64,000 bases of DNA from Bursaphelenchus xylophilus. Lineage: Eukaryota; Nematoda; Chromadorea; Rhabditida; Aphelenchoididae. The notes under the pieces were generated by a model. It was not told the DNA's origin and ran no database searches. It worked only from the letters and a program-made list of their open reading frames with translations. The first letter of the stretch is position 1, and each line of letters opens with the position of its first letter. Positions 11,936 to 24,540 of this stretch are shown here, piece after piece. The DNA lies in assembly GCA_904066235.2 (NCBI GenBank), contig CAJFCV020000004.1, positions 1-64,000 of the forward strand. The letters are read 5' to 3'. A program made the translations under genes and the position numbers.

Positions 11936-12816
11936 ATTTCTTTTTTCTTTTTCATTTTAAAATGACTGCAGGCTCTGAGCGTCGCAATTGAAGTACCTCC
12001 CTTGTAAGGTTTGAAAAATTTCAAAAAATTATTTTTTAACACTACTGCTTAAGGAAAACAATATTTTTTTTTAAGATATACGCGAGATCCCTAGCTCGCG
12101 CTTTGCAGAAACAACCGAGCTTTTTAGATCGAAGGTCGACGAAAATTTAAGACTTTGCCGGATTTCGGCACGAAAAGTTCATGCCTATTTCAACCGTAAA
12201 GGGGAACGTTTATACAAAAAATCAAAATTTTCCGCACGAAACTGCCAAAGTTATGACCAAAAAGCGCTTTTCTCTCTGACCGCTCTCCACGTTTAGCGTG
12301 CTCTCTCGGCGCTCAGATTTTGACGAAACTTGGCACAAATTTAGAGTAATGTTTGCTAAGATATATGCGAGACCCTAGCTCGCGCTTTGCAGAAACAACC
12401 GAGACTTTTAGATCGAAAGTCGACGAAAATTTACGACTTTTTGCCGAATTTCGGCACGAAAAGTTTCATGCCTATTTCAACGGTAAAGAATAACGGTTCT
12501 ACAAAAAATCAATTTGTTCCGCACGAGACTGCCAAAGTTATGACCAAAAAGCGCTTTTCTCTCTGACCGCTCTCCACGTTTAGCGTGCTCTCTGGGCGGC
12601 AAAAATGGTTCGATATCTCGGCGGCGCCCGCAAAGCGCGAGCTAAAACTGGCAGGAATTGATATTTAGTCGATCCCCGACGTGTGTGCAAAATTTTAAGA
12701 AAACTCGAAAACCCCTAAAACGAGTATTTTTCAAAAAATTTTAAAAAAGTAACAGCGGAAGTACTCCAAGTGCGACGCTCAGATGTTGACGAAACTTGGC
12801 ACAAATTTAGAATAAT

Positions 12817-13150
12817 TTTTGAGGCTAAGGTAGTACAGCCCCCAGTCCAGTTTAGCCCCCCCCATGACCCAGTACAACCCCCCTCATCCATTCTGAACCC
12901 CAAAATTTATTTCAAAGAATTAATCCAAGTTGTATGGTCCAGCACAAGCCCCCTACGTTTTAGATCAAGCCCCTTACGTTTTAGATCAAGCCCCCTACGT
13001 TTTAGGTCAAACCCCCAACGTAGTAGATGAAACCCCCACTTACATTTTTGTATTATTCTAATTTGTTCATTATGTGGCGTGTGAAACGGGCAAAACAGTG
13101 GGGGTTTGAACTACCTTTCGTGGGGGCTCAACTAAAGAAGCCCCTAATTT
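12817..13150. repeat. C-rich insertion in satellite 1 with 22-bp tandem repeats
   Basis: The satellite text is broken after AATAATTTTT and resumes at TTTTTTCTAAGATATATGCG near 13148. Between lie C-runs of 5 to 8 and four tandem copies of a ~22-bp unit AGCCCCCTACGTTTTAGATCA (12948-13025). Complementary words sit at opposite sides (AAACCCCCACT near 13030 against AGTGGGGGTTT near 13097; TTTAGCCCC near 12852 against GGGGCTCAACTAAAG near 13121), so it may be a foldback insertion. No coding content. Confidence 0.6.
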
Positions 13151-13430
13151 TTTCTAAGATATATGCGAGACTCCTAGTTCGCGCTTTGCAGAAACAACCG
13201 AGATTTTTAGATCGAAAGTTGACGAAAATTTAGGACTTTTTGCTGAATTTCGGGCCGAAAAGTTTCATGCCTATTTCAACCGTAAAGGATAACGTTTCTA
13301 CAAAAATATTGACGAAACTTGGCACAAATTTAGAATAATTTTTGCTAAGATATATGCGAGACTCCTAGCTCGCGCTTTGCAGAAACAACCGAGATTTTTA
13401 GATCGAAAGTGGACGAAAATTTAGGACTTT

Positions 13431-13665
13431 TTAGAAGGCCTACTGATCCAAGTAGAAGTCGCGGGGTCCACGTGACGGCACACAACACACGACACAGGGG
13501 GAGGGAGGAAAGGAAGTAGTTATCCAAAAATTTCTTTTTTCTTTTTCATTTTAAAATGACTGCAGGCTTTGAGCGTCGCAATTGAAGTGCATCCCTTGTA
13601 AGGTGTGAAAAATTTCAAAAAATTACTTTTTAACACTACTGCTTAAGGAAAACAATATTTTTTTT
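13431..13665. repeat. Copy of Helitron upstream segment inside satellite 1 (first)
   Basis: From AGAAGGCCTACTGATCC through GTAGTTATCC and TGACTGCAGG to TAAGGAAAACAAT this matches 11847-12060, the junction between the Helitron upstream exon and the satellite. Further copies are at 13870-14105 and 15590-15820. Confidence 0.85.
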
Positions 13666-13869
13666 AAGATATATGCGAGACCCCTAGCTCGCGCTTTGCA
13701 GAAACAACCGAGATTTTTAGATCGAAAGTCGACGAAAATTTAGGACTTTTATGACCAAAAAGCGCTTTTCTCTCTGACCGCTCTCCACGTTTAGCGTGCT
13801 CTCTGGGCGGCAAAAATCGTTCGATATCTCGGCGGCGCCCATCGAAAGTGGACGAAAATTTAGGACTTT

Positions 13870-14105
13870 TTAGAAGGCCTACTGATCCAAGTAGAAGTCG
13901 CGGGGTCCACGTGACGGCACACAACACACGACACAGGGGGAGGGAGGAAAGGAAGTAGTTATCCAAAAATTTCTTTTTTCTTTTTCATTTTAAAATGACT
14001 GCAGGCTTTGAGCGTCGCAATTGAAGTGCATCCCTTGTAAGGTGTGAAAAATTTCAAAAAATTACTTTTTAACACTACTGCTTAAGGAAAACAATATTTT
14101 TTTTA
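13870..14105. repeat. Copy of Helitron upstream segment inside satellite 1 (second)
   Basis: Nearly identical to 13431-13665, including the following satellite sequence, so the pair is itself a recent tandem duplication of about 440 bp. Confidence 0.85.
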
Positions 14106-15589
14106 AGATATATGCGAGACCCCTAGCTCGCGCTTTGCAGAAACAACCGAGATTTTTAGATCGAAAGTCGACGAAAATTTAGGACTTTTATGACCAAAAA
14201 GCGCTTTTCTCTCTGACCGCTCTCCACGTTTAGCGTGCTCTCTGGGCGGCAAAAATCGTTCGATATCTCGGCGGCGCCCGCAAAGCGCGAGCTAAAACTG
14301 TCAGGAATTGATATTTAGTCCATCCCCGACGTATGTGCAAAATTTTAAGAAAACTCGAAAACCCCTAAAACGAGTATTTTTCAAAAAATTTTAAAAAATT
14401 AACAGCGGAGGTACTCCAAATGCGACGCTCAGATTTTGACGAAACTTGGCACAAATTTAGAATAATTTTTTCTAAGATATATGCGAGACTCCTAGCTCGC
14501 GCTGTGCAGAAACAACCGAGATTTTTAGATCGAAAGTCGACGAAAATTTAGGACTTTTATGACCAAAAAGCGCTTTTCTCTCTGCCGCTCTCCACGTTTA
14601 GCGTACTCTCTCGGCGGCAAAAATCGTTCGATATCTCGACGGCGCCCGCAAAGCGCGAGCTAAAACTTTCAGGAATTGATAGTTAGTCCATCCCCGACGT
14701 GTGTGCAAAATTTTAAGAAAACTCGAAAACCCCTAAATTGAGTATTTTTCAAAAAATTTTAAAAAATTAACAGCGGAGGTACTCCAAATGCGACGCTCAG
14801 ATTTTGACGAAACTTGGCACAAATTTAGAATAATTTTTTCTAAGATATTTGCGAGACTGCTAGCTCGCGCTTTGCAGAAACAACCGAGATTTTTAGATCG
14901 GAAGTCGACGAAAATTTACGACTTTTTGCCGAATTTCGACACGAAAAGTTTCATGCCTAGTCAACGGTAAAGAATAACGGTTCTACAAAAAATCAATTTT
15001 TTCCGCACGAAACTGCCAAAGTTATGACCAAAAAGCGCTTTTCTCTCTGACCGCTCTCCACGTTTAGCGTGCTCTCTGGGCGGCAAAAATCGTTCGATAT
15101 CTCGGCGGCGCCCGCAAAGCGCGAGCTAAAACTGTCAGGAATTGATATTTAGTCCATCCCCGACGTATGTGCAAAATTTTAAGAAAACTCGAAAACCCCT
15201 AAAACGAGTACTTTTCAAAAAATTGTAAAAAATTAACAGCGGAAGTACTGCAAGTGCGACGCTCAGATGTTGACGAAACTTGGTACAAATTTAGAATAAT
15301 TTTTTCTAAGATATATGCGAGACTCCTGGTTCGCGCTTTGCAGAAACAACCGAGATTTTTAGATCGAAAGTTGACGAAAATTTAGGACTTTTTGCTGAAT
15401 TTCGGGCCGAAAAGTTTCATGCCTATTTCAACCGTAAAGGATAAAGTTTCTACAAAAATTTTGACGAAACTTGGCACAAATTTAGAATAATTTTTGCTAA
15501 GATATATGCGAGACTCCTAGCTCGCGCTTTGCAGAAACAACCGAGATTTTTAGATCGAAAGTGGACGAAAATTTAGGACTTTTTAGAAG

Positions 15590-15820
15590 GCCTACTGATC
15601 CAAGTAGCAGTCGCGGGGTCCACGTGACGGCACACAACACACGACACAGGGGAAGGGAGGAAAGGAAGTAGTTATCCAAAAATTTCTTTTTTCTTTTTCA
15701 TTTTAAAATGACTGCAGGCTCTGAGCGTCGCAATTGAAGTGCATCCCTTGTAAGGTTTGAAAAATTTCAAAAAATTACTTTTTAACACTACTGCTTAAGG
15801 AAAACAATCTTTTTTTTTAA
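15590..15820. repeat. Copy of Helitron upstream segment inside satellite 1 (third)
   Basis: Carries AAGTAGCAGTCGCGG, like the original at 11858, whereas the two copies to the left read AAGTAGAAGTCGCGG. It may therefore be closer to the source sequence. Confidence 0.82.
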
Positions 15821-18800
15821 GATATATGCGAGACCCCTAGCTCGCGCTTTGCAGAAACAACCGAGATTTTTAGATCGAAAGTCAACGAAAATTTAGGACT
15901 TTTATGACCAAAAAGCGCTTTTCTCTCTGCCGCTCTCCACGTTTAGCGTGCTCTCTCGGCGGCAAAAATCGTTCGATATCTCGACGGCGCCCGCAAAGCG
16001 CGAGCTAAAACTTTCAGGAATTGATAGTCAGTCCATCCCCGACGTGTGTGAAAAATTGTAAGAAAACTCGAAAACCCCTAAATTGAGTATTTTTCAAAAA
16101 ATTTTAAAAAATTAACAGCGGAGGTACTCCAAATGCGACGCTCAGATTTTGACGAAACTTGGCACAAATTTAGAATAATTTTTTCTAAGATATTTGCGAG
16201 ACTCCTAGCTCGCGCTTTGAAGAAACAACCGAGATTTTTAGATCGAAAGTAGACGAAAATTTAGGACTTTTATGACCAAAAAGCGCTTTTCTCTCTGCCG
16301 CTCTCCACGTTTAGCGTGCTCTCTCGGCGGCAAAAATCGGTCGATATCTCGACGGCGCCCGCAAAGCGCGAGCTAAAACTTTCAGGAATTGATAGTTAGT
16401 CCATCCCCGACGTGTGTGAAAAATTTTAAGAAAACTCGAAAACCCCTAAATTGAGTATTTTTCAAAAAATTTTAAAAAATTAACAGCGGAGGTACTCCAA
16501 ATGCGACGCTCAGATTTTGACGAAACTTGGCACAAATTTAGAATAATTTTTTCTAAGATATTTGCGAGACTCCTAGCTCGCGCTTTGCAGAAACAACCGA
16601 GATTTTTAGATCGAAAGTAGACGAAAATTTACGACTTTTTGCCGAATTTCGACACGAAAAGTTTCATGCCTAGTTCAACGGTAAAGAATAACGGTTCTAC
16701 AAAAAATCAATTTTTTCCGCACGAAACTGCCAAAGTTATGACCAAAAAGCGCTTTTCTCTCTGACCGCTCTCCACGTTTAGCGTGCTCTCTGGGCGGCAA
16801 AAATGGTTCGATATCTCGGCGGCGCCCGCAAAGCGCGAGCTAAAACTGTCAGGAATTGATATTTAGTCCATCCCCGACGTATGTGCAAAATTTTAAGAAA
16901 ACTCGAAAACCCCTAAAACGAATATTTTTCAAAAAATTGTAAAAAATTAACAGCGGAAGTACTCCAAGTGCGACGCTCAGATGTTGACGAAACTTGGTAC
17001 AAATTTAGAATAATTTTTTCTAAGATATATGCGAGACTCCTAGTTCGCGCTTTGCAGAAACAACCGAGATTTTTAGATCGAAAGTTGGCGAAAATTTAGG
17101 ACTTTTTGCTGAATTTCGGGCCGAAAAGTTTCATGCCTATTTTAACCGTAAAGGATAACGTTTCTACAAAAATTTTGACGAAACTTGGCACAAACTTAGA
17201 ATAATTTTTTCTAAGATATATGCGAGACTCCTAGCTCGCGCTTTGCAGAAACAACCGAGATTTTTAGATCGAAAGTCGACGAAAATTTAGGACTTTTTGC
17301 CGAATTTCGGCACGAAAAGTTTCATGCCTATTTCAAGCGTAAAGGATAACGTTTCTACAAAAAATAATTTTTTTCCGCACGAAACTGCCAAAGTTATGAC
17401 CAAAAAGCGCTTTTCTCTCTGCCGCTCTCCACGTTTAGCGTGCCCTCTCGGCGGCAAAAATCGTTCGATATCTCGGCGGCGCCCGCAAAGCGCGAGCTAA
17501 AACTGTCAGGAATTGATATTTAGTCCATCCCCGACGTATGTGCAAAATTTTAAGAAAACTCGAAAACCCCTAAAACGAATATTTTTCAAAAAATTGTAAA
17601 AAATTAACAGCGGAAGTACTCCAAGTGCGACGCTCAGATGTTGACGAAACTTGATACAAATTTAGAATAATTTTTTCTAAGATATATGCGAGACTCCTAG
17701 TTCGCGCTTTGCAGAAACAACCGAGATTTTTAGATCGAAAGTTGGCGAAAATTTAGGACTTTTTGCTGAATTTCGGGCCGAAAAGTTTTATGCCTATTTT
17801 AACCGTAAAGGATAACGTTTATACAAAAATTTTGACGAAACTTGGCACAAATTTAGAATAATTTTTTCTAAGATATATGCGAGACTCCTAGCTCGCGCTT
17901 TGCAGAAACAACCGAGATTTTTAGATCGAAAGTCGACGAAAATTTAGGACTTTTTGCCGAATTTCGGCACGAAAAGTTTCATGCCTATTTCAAGCGTGAA
18001 GGATAACGTTTCTACAAAAAATAATTGTTTTCCGCACGAAACCGCCAAAGTTATGACCAAAAAGCGCTTTTCTCTCTGCCGCTCTCCACGTTTAGCGTGC
18101 TCTCTCGGCGGCAAAAATCGTTCGATATCTCGGCGGCGCCCGCAAAGCGCGAGCTAAAACTGTCAGGAATTGATATTTAGTCCATCCCCGACGTATGTGC
18201 AAAATTTTAAGAGAACTCGAAAACCCCTAAAACGAATATTTTTCAAAAAATTGTAAAAAATTAACACCGGAAGTACTCCAAGTGCGACGCTCAGATGTTG
18301 ACGAAACTTGGTACAAATTTAGAATATTTTTTTCTAAGATATATGCGAGACTCCTAGTTCGCGCTTTGCAGAAACAACCGAGATTTTTAGATCGAAAGTT
18401 GGCGAAAATTTAGGACTTTTTGCTGAATTTCGGGCCGAAAAGTTTTATGCCTATTTTAACCGTAAAGGATAACGTTTCTACAAAAATTTTGACGAAACTT
18501 GGCACAAATTTAGAATAATTTTTTCTAAGATATATGCGAGACTCCTAGCTCGCGCTTTGCAGAAACAACCGAGATTTTTAGATCGAAAGTCGACGAAAAT
18601 TGAGGACTTTTATGACCAAAAAGCGCTTTTCTCGCTGCCGCTCTCCACGTTTAGCGTGCTCTCTCGGCGGCAAAAATCGTTCGATATCTCGACGGCGCCC
18701 GCAAAGCGCGAGCTAAAACTTTCAGGAATTGATAGTTAGTCCATCCCCGACGTGTGTGCAAAATTTTAAGAAAACTCGAAAACCCCTAAATTGAGTATTT

Positions 18801-19975
18801 TTCAAAAAATTTTAAAAAATTAACAGCGGAGGTACTCCAAATGCGACGCTCAGATTTTGACGAAACTTGGCACAAATTTAGAATAATTTTTTCTAAGATA
18901 TTTGCGAGACTCCTAGCTCGCGCTTTGCAGAAACAACCGAGATTTTTAGATCGAAAGTCGACGAAAATTTACGACTTTTTGCCGAATTTCGACACGAAAA
19001 GTTTCATGCCTAGTTCAACGGTAAAGAATAACGGTTCTACAAAAAATCATTTTTTTCCGCACGAAACTGCCAAAGTTATGACCAAAAAGCGCTTTTCTCT
19101 CTGACCGCTCTCCACGTTTAGCGTGCTCTCTGGGCGGCAAAAATCGTTCGATATCTCGACGGCGCCCGCAAAGCGCGAGCTAAAACTTTCAGGAATTGAT
19201 AGTTAGTCCATCCCCGACGTGTGTGCAAAATTTTAAGAAAACTGGAAAACCCCTAAATTGAGTATTTTTCAAAAAATTTTAAAAAATTAACAGCGGAAGT
19301 ACTCCAAGTGCGACGCTCAGATTTTGACGAAACTTGGCACAAATTTAGAATAATTTTTTCTAAGATATATGCGAGACTCCTAGCTCGCGTTTTGCAGAAA
19401 CAACCGAGATTTTTAGATCGAAAGTCGACGGAAATTTAGGACTTTTTGCCGAATTTCGGCACGAAGAGTTTCATGCCTATTTCAACCGTAAAGGATAACG
19501 GTTCTACAAAAATTTTGACAAAACTTGGCACAAATTTAGAATAATTTTTTCTAAGATATATGCGAAACTCCTAGCTCGCGCTTTGCAGAAACAACCGAGA
19601 TTTTTAGATCGAAAGTCAACGAAAATTTAGGACTTTTTGCCGAATTTCGGCACGAAGAGGTTCATGCCTATTTCAACCGTAAAGGATAACGTTTCTACAA
19701 AAAATCAAATTTTTCCGCACGAAACTGTCAAAGTTATGACTAAAAAACGCTTTTCTCTCTGACCGCTCTCCACGTGTAGCGTGCTTTCTCGGCGGCAAAA
19801 ATCCTTCGATATCTCGCCGGCGCCTGCAAAGCGCGAGCTAAAACTTTCGGGAATTGATACTTATTCTCTACCCCACGTGTGTGCAAAATGTAAAGAAAAT
19901 CTGAGCGTCGCACTTGAAGTCCCTTGTAAGTTTGGGAAAATTTCAAAAAATTACTTTTTAACACTACTGCTTAAG

Positions 19976-20590
19976 CTAAACTAGTAAGTTTCAGAAAAAG
20001 TGAACATCATTTTCGAAATCAGCACCCTCGAAAACCCCTAAACCGAGTATTTTCGGAATAATATAAAAAAATTACTTTTTAACACTACTGCGGAAGGAAA
20101 ACTAGTAAGTTTCAGAAAAAATTAACATTATTTTCGAAATCAGCACCCTCGAAAACCCCTAAATCGAGAAATTTTGAAGAAAGTTCAAAAAATTTTAACA
20201 ACCACTTCCCCCTATGTGTGTGTGTGTGTTTTCGGTGCATTGTCACCAAATATAATAGTAGTGTACCCGAGCGGGATTTGGGTGTGGCATCACCGGTCAT
20301 TACTTCGGGTGCCACGTAGAGGAATATAGAGATTGAACCGAACGAGTGGAATTTTCAAACCTTCTCATGCAAACAGGGAGAAGTTTTTGGTATGGGGTAA
20401 AAACGCGAATTGGCTTCTCGAGCCACCTCTGAAATCGGCGTGCTCTCTCGTGAAAAAAAGCAAAAGAATTGGCATAACTCGGCGGAGAGTGACGATAAAA
20501 AGACGGGACAAAAAACAAAAAACATGCAAATTGTATTCTCCTTCTTATGGATGCAGAGTATTTAGAATTGAACACGATTAACGGTCAAGC
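19976..20590. other. Transition between satellites 1 and 2
   Basis: Holds two tandem ~118-bp copies of a unit containing AGTAAGTTTCAGAAAAA and ATCAGCACCCTCGAAAACCCC (about 19982-20190), a (GT)n run at 20216-20229, and otherwise unique sequence. A related fragment of the 118-bp unit appears at 35715-35830. No gene seen. Confidence 0.6.
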
Positions 20591-23500
20591 GGCCCGAAAA
20601 CCCCACTAAAATGACCGTTATCCCGGATTTTCTCAAAAAACAAAGACGCAAAAATTTTTTTTCTATTTTTCCCATGATTAGTGGACGATCAGCGGTCGAA
20701 CAAGCCCACTCCCGACCTTAACGGACGAAAAAAATGAAAATAGCCCGAGGAAAGTTTGCATAATTTGCATAAAAAACAAAGCTGTAAAAAAATTTTTTCT
20801 ATTTTTCACATGATTAGTGGACGATCAGCATTCGAACAAGCCCACTCCCGACCTTAACGGACGAAAAAAATGAAAATAGCCCGAGGAAAGTTTGCATAAT
20901 TTGCATAAAAAACAAAGCTGTAAAAAAAATTTTTCTATTTTTCACATGATTAGTCGACGATCAGCGTTCGAACAAGCCCACTCCCGACCTTAACGGACGA
21001 AAAAAATTAAAATAGCCTGAGGAAAGTTTGCATAATTTGCATAAAAAACAAAGCTGTAAAAAAATTTTTTCTATTTTTCACATGATTAGTGGACGATCAG
21101 CGTTCGAACAAGCCCACTCCCAACCTTAACGGACGAAAAAAATGAAAATAGCCCGAAGAAAGTTGCATAATTTACATAAAGAACAAAGGGGTAAAAATTT
21201 TTTTCTATTTTTCCCACCATGACGGCACCCAGCGCTTTCGAATGAGCCCAATCCGGGGATGAACGGACAAAAAATGGAAAGCCGCAAAAATGCAAAGTTT
21301 GCCGAATTTGCATAAAAGACAAGGGTGTAAAATTGTTTTCTATTTTTCCCACCATGACGGCACCGAGCGCTTTCGAAGGAGCCCACTGCGGGGCTTAACG
21401 GACAAAAAATAGAAAGCCGCAAAAATGCAAAGTTTGCATAATTTGCATAAAAAAGAAAGGTCTAAAAATTTTTTTCAATTTTTCCCATGATTAGTGGACG
21501 ATCAGCGTTCGAACAAGCCCACTCCCGACCTTAACGGACGAAAAAAATGAAAATAGCCTGAGGAAAGTTTGCATAATTTGCATAAAAAAGAAAGGTGTAA
21601 AAATGTTTTCTATTTTTCCCACCAAGACGGCACCCAGCGCTTTCGAATGAGCCCAATCCGGGGATTAACGGACAAAAAATGGAAAGCCGCAAAAATGCAA
21701 ATTTTGCCGAATTTGCATAAAAAACAAAGGTCTAAAACTTTTTTCTATTTTTTCCAGGATTAGTGGACGATCAGCGTTCGAACAAACCCACTCCCGACCG
21801 TAACGGACGAAAAAAATGAAAATAGCCTGAGGAAAGTTTGCATAGTTTGCATAAAAAAGAAAGGCGTAAAAATGTCTTTCAATTTTTTCCATCATCAGGG
21901 CACGATCAGCGTTCGAACAAGCCCACTCCCGACCGTAACGGACGAAAAAAATGAAAATAGCCTGAGGAAAGTTTGCATAATTTGCATAAAAAAGAAAGGT
22001 GTAAAAATGTTTTTCAATTTTTTCCATCATCAGGACACGATCAGCGTTCGAACAAGCCCACTCCCGACCTTAGCGGACGAAAAAAATGAAAATGGCCTGA
22101 GGAAAGTTTGCATAATTTGCATAAAAAACAAAGGTCTAAAAATTTTTTCTATTTTTTCCATGATTAGTGGACGATCAGCGTTCGAACAAGCCCACTCCCG
22201 ACCTTAACGGACGAAAAAAATGAAAATAGCCTGAGGAAAGTTTGCATAATTTGCATAAAAAGAAAGGTGTAAAAATGTGTTTCAATTTTTTCCATCATCA
22301 GGACACGATCAACGTTCGAACAAGCCCACTCCCGACCTTAACGGACGAAAAAAATGAAAATAGCCTGAGGAAAGTTCGCATAATTTGCATAAAAAACAAA
22401 GGTCTAAAAATTTTTTCTATTTTTTCCATGATTAGTGGACGATCAGCGTTCGAACAAGCCCACTCCCGACGTTAACGGACGAAAAAAATGAAAATAGCCT
22501 GAGGAAAGTTTGCATAATTTGCATAAAAAAGAAAGGTGTAAAAATGTTTTCTATTTTTCCCACCAAGACGGCACCCAGCGCTTTCGAATGAGCCCAATCC
22601 GGGGATTAACGGACAAAAAATGGAAAGCCGCAAAAATGCAAATTTTGCCGAATTTGAATAAAAAACAAAGGTCTAAAACTTTTTTCTATTTTTTCCATGA
22701 TTAGTGGACGATCAGCGTTCGAACAAGCCCACTCCCGACCTTAACGGACGAAAAAAGTGAAAATAGCCTGAGGAAAGTTTGCATAGTTTGCATAAAAAAC
22801 AAAAGTCTAAAAAATTTTTCTATTTTTTCCATGATTAGTGGACGATCAGCGTTCGAACAAACCCACTCCCGACCTTAACGGACGAAAAAAATGAAAATAG
22901 CCTGAGGAAAGTTTGCATAATTTGCATAAAAAAGAAAGGTGTAAAAATGTTTTCTATTTTTCCCACCAAGACGGCACCCAGCGCTTTCGAATGAGCCCAA
23001 TCCGGGGATTAACGGACAAAAAATGGAAAGCCGCAAAAATGCAAATTTTGCCGAATTTGCATAAAAAACAAAGGTCTAAAACTTTTTTCTATTTTTTCCA
23101 GGATTAGTGGACGATCAGCGTTCGAACAAACCCACTCCCGACCGTAACGGACGAAAAAAATGAAAATAGCCTGAGGAAAGTTTGCATAGTTTGCATAAAA
23201 AAGAAAGGTGTAAAAATGTCTTTCAATTTTTTCCATCATCAGGACACGATCAGCGTTCGAACAAGCCCACTCCCGACCTTAGCGGACGAAAAAAATGAAA
23301 ATAGCCTGAGGAAAGTTTGCATAATTTGCATAAAAAACAAAGGTCTAAAAATTTTTTCTATTTTTTCCATGATTAGTGGACGATCAGCGTTCGAACAAGC
23401 CCACTCCCAACCTTAACGGACGAAAAAAATGAAAATAGCCTGAGGAAAGTTTGCATAATTTGCATAAAAAAGAAAGGTGTAAAAATGTTTTTCAATTTTT

Positions 23501-24540
23501 TCCATCATCAGGACACGATCAGCGTTCGAACAAGCCCACTCCCGACCTTAGCGGACGAAAAAAATGAAAATAGCCTGAGGAAAGTTTGCATAATTTGCAT
23601 AAAAAAGAAAGGTGTAAAAATGTTTTTCAATTTTTTCCATCATCAGGACACGATCAGCGTTCGAACAAGCCCACTCCCGACCTTAGCGGACGAAAAAAAT
23701 GAAAATGGCCTGAGGAAAGTTTGCATAATTTGCATAAAAAACAAAGGTGTAAAAATGTTTTTCAATTTTTTCCATCATCAGGACACGATCAGCGTTCGAA
23801 CAAGCCCACTCCCGACCTTAGCGGACGAAAAAAATGAAAATAGCCTGAGGAAAGTTTGCATAGTTTGCATAAAAAAGAAAGGTGTAAAAATGTTTTTCAA
23901 TTTTTTCCATCATCAGGACACGGTCAGCGTTCGAACAAGCCCACTCCCGACCGTAACGGACGAAAAAAATGAAAATAGCCTGAGGAAAGTTTGCATAATT
24001 TGCATAAAAAACAAAGGTCTAAAACTTTTTTCTATTTTTTCCATGATTAGTGGACGATCAGCGTTCGAACAAGCCCACTCCCGACCTTAACGGACGAAAA
24101 AAATGAAAATAGCCCGAGGAAAGTTTGCATAATTTGCATAAAAAACAAAGGGGTAAAAATTTTTTTCTATTTTTCCCACCATGACGGCACCCAGCGCTTT
24201 CGAATGAGCCCAATCCGGGGATGAACGGACAAAAAATGGAAAGCCGCAAAAATGCAAAGTTTGCCGAATTTGCATAAAAGACAAGGGTGTAAAATTGTTT
24301 TCTATTTTTCCCACCATCGACGGCACCGAGCGCTTTCGAACAAGCCCACTCCCGACCTTAACGGACAAAAACTAGAAAACCGCAAAAATGCAAATTTTGG
24401 CTAATTTGCATAAAACACAAGGGTGTAAAATTTTTTTTCTATTTTTCCCATCATCGCGGGACCGAGCGCTTTCAAATGAGCCCACTCACAAGCTTAACGG
24501 AGCAAAAAAATGTTTTAGGCTTAATAAGCGTAAAAAAAAA
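20590..24540. repeat. Subtelomeric satellite 2 (about 134-136-bp monomer, two subfamilies)
   Basis: About 28 tandem monomers. The common form has GATTAGTGGACGATCAGC, TTCGAACAAGCCCACTCCCG and GAAAGTTTGCATAATTTGC; the word GTGGACG recurs at about 20681, 20817, 20953 (as GTCGACG) and 21089, a spacing of 136. A second form with ATGACGGCACCCAGCGC and GAATGAGCCCAATCCGG is interspersed (21210-21460, 21610-21720, 22560-22670, 22960-23070, 24170-24330). Single monomers also appear at 27450-27510, 28160-28420, 32410-32480 and 33130-33220. Open frames within it are repeat artefacts. Confidence 0.93.

Larger units (their letters stand above)
11936..19975. repeat. Subtelomeric satellite 1 (about 467-bp monomer with higher-order units)
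   Basis: Tandem, partly deleted copies of one monomer. The anchor AACAGCGG occurs at about 14401, 14769, 15235, 16114, 16482, 16949, 17606, 18263 (AACACCGG), 18822 and 19289. Hand-counted spacings are 368, 466, 879, 368, 467, 657, 657, 559 and 467. So 467 is the full monomer, 368 carries a ~99-bp deletion, and 657 is a full monomer plus a ~190-bp partial one. Short open frames inside it (MDNYFLSSLPLC..., MRRSDFDETW..., MPNFGTKSF...) recur with the repeat and are not genes. Confidence 0.93.

Noticed and set aside
12715..19104. Many 60-100-codon frames such as MDNYFLSSLPLC, MRRSDFDETW and MPNFGTKSF
   Set aside because: They recur at the period of satellite 1 and are interrupted wherever monomers differ; there is no family similarity and no splice context.
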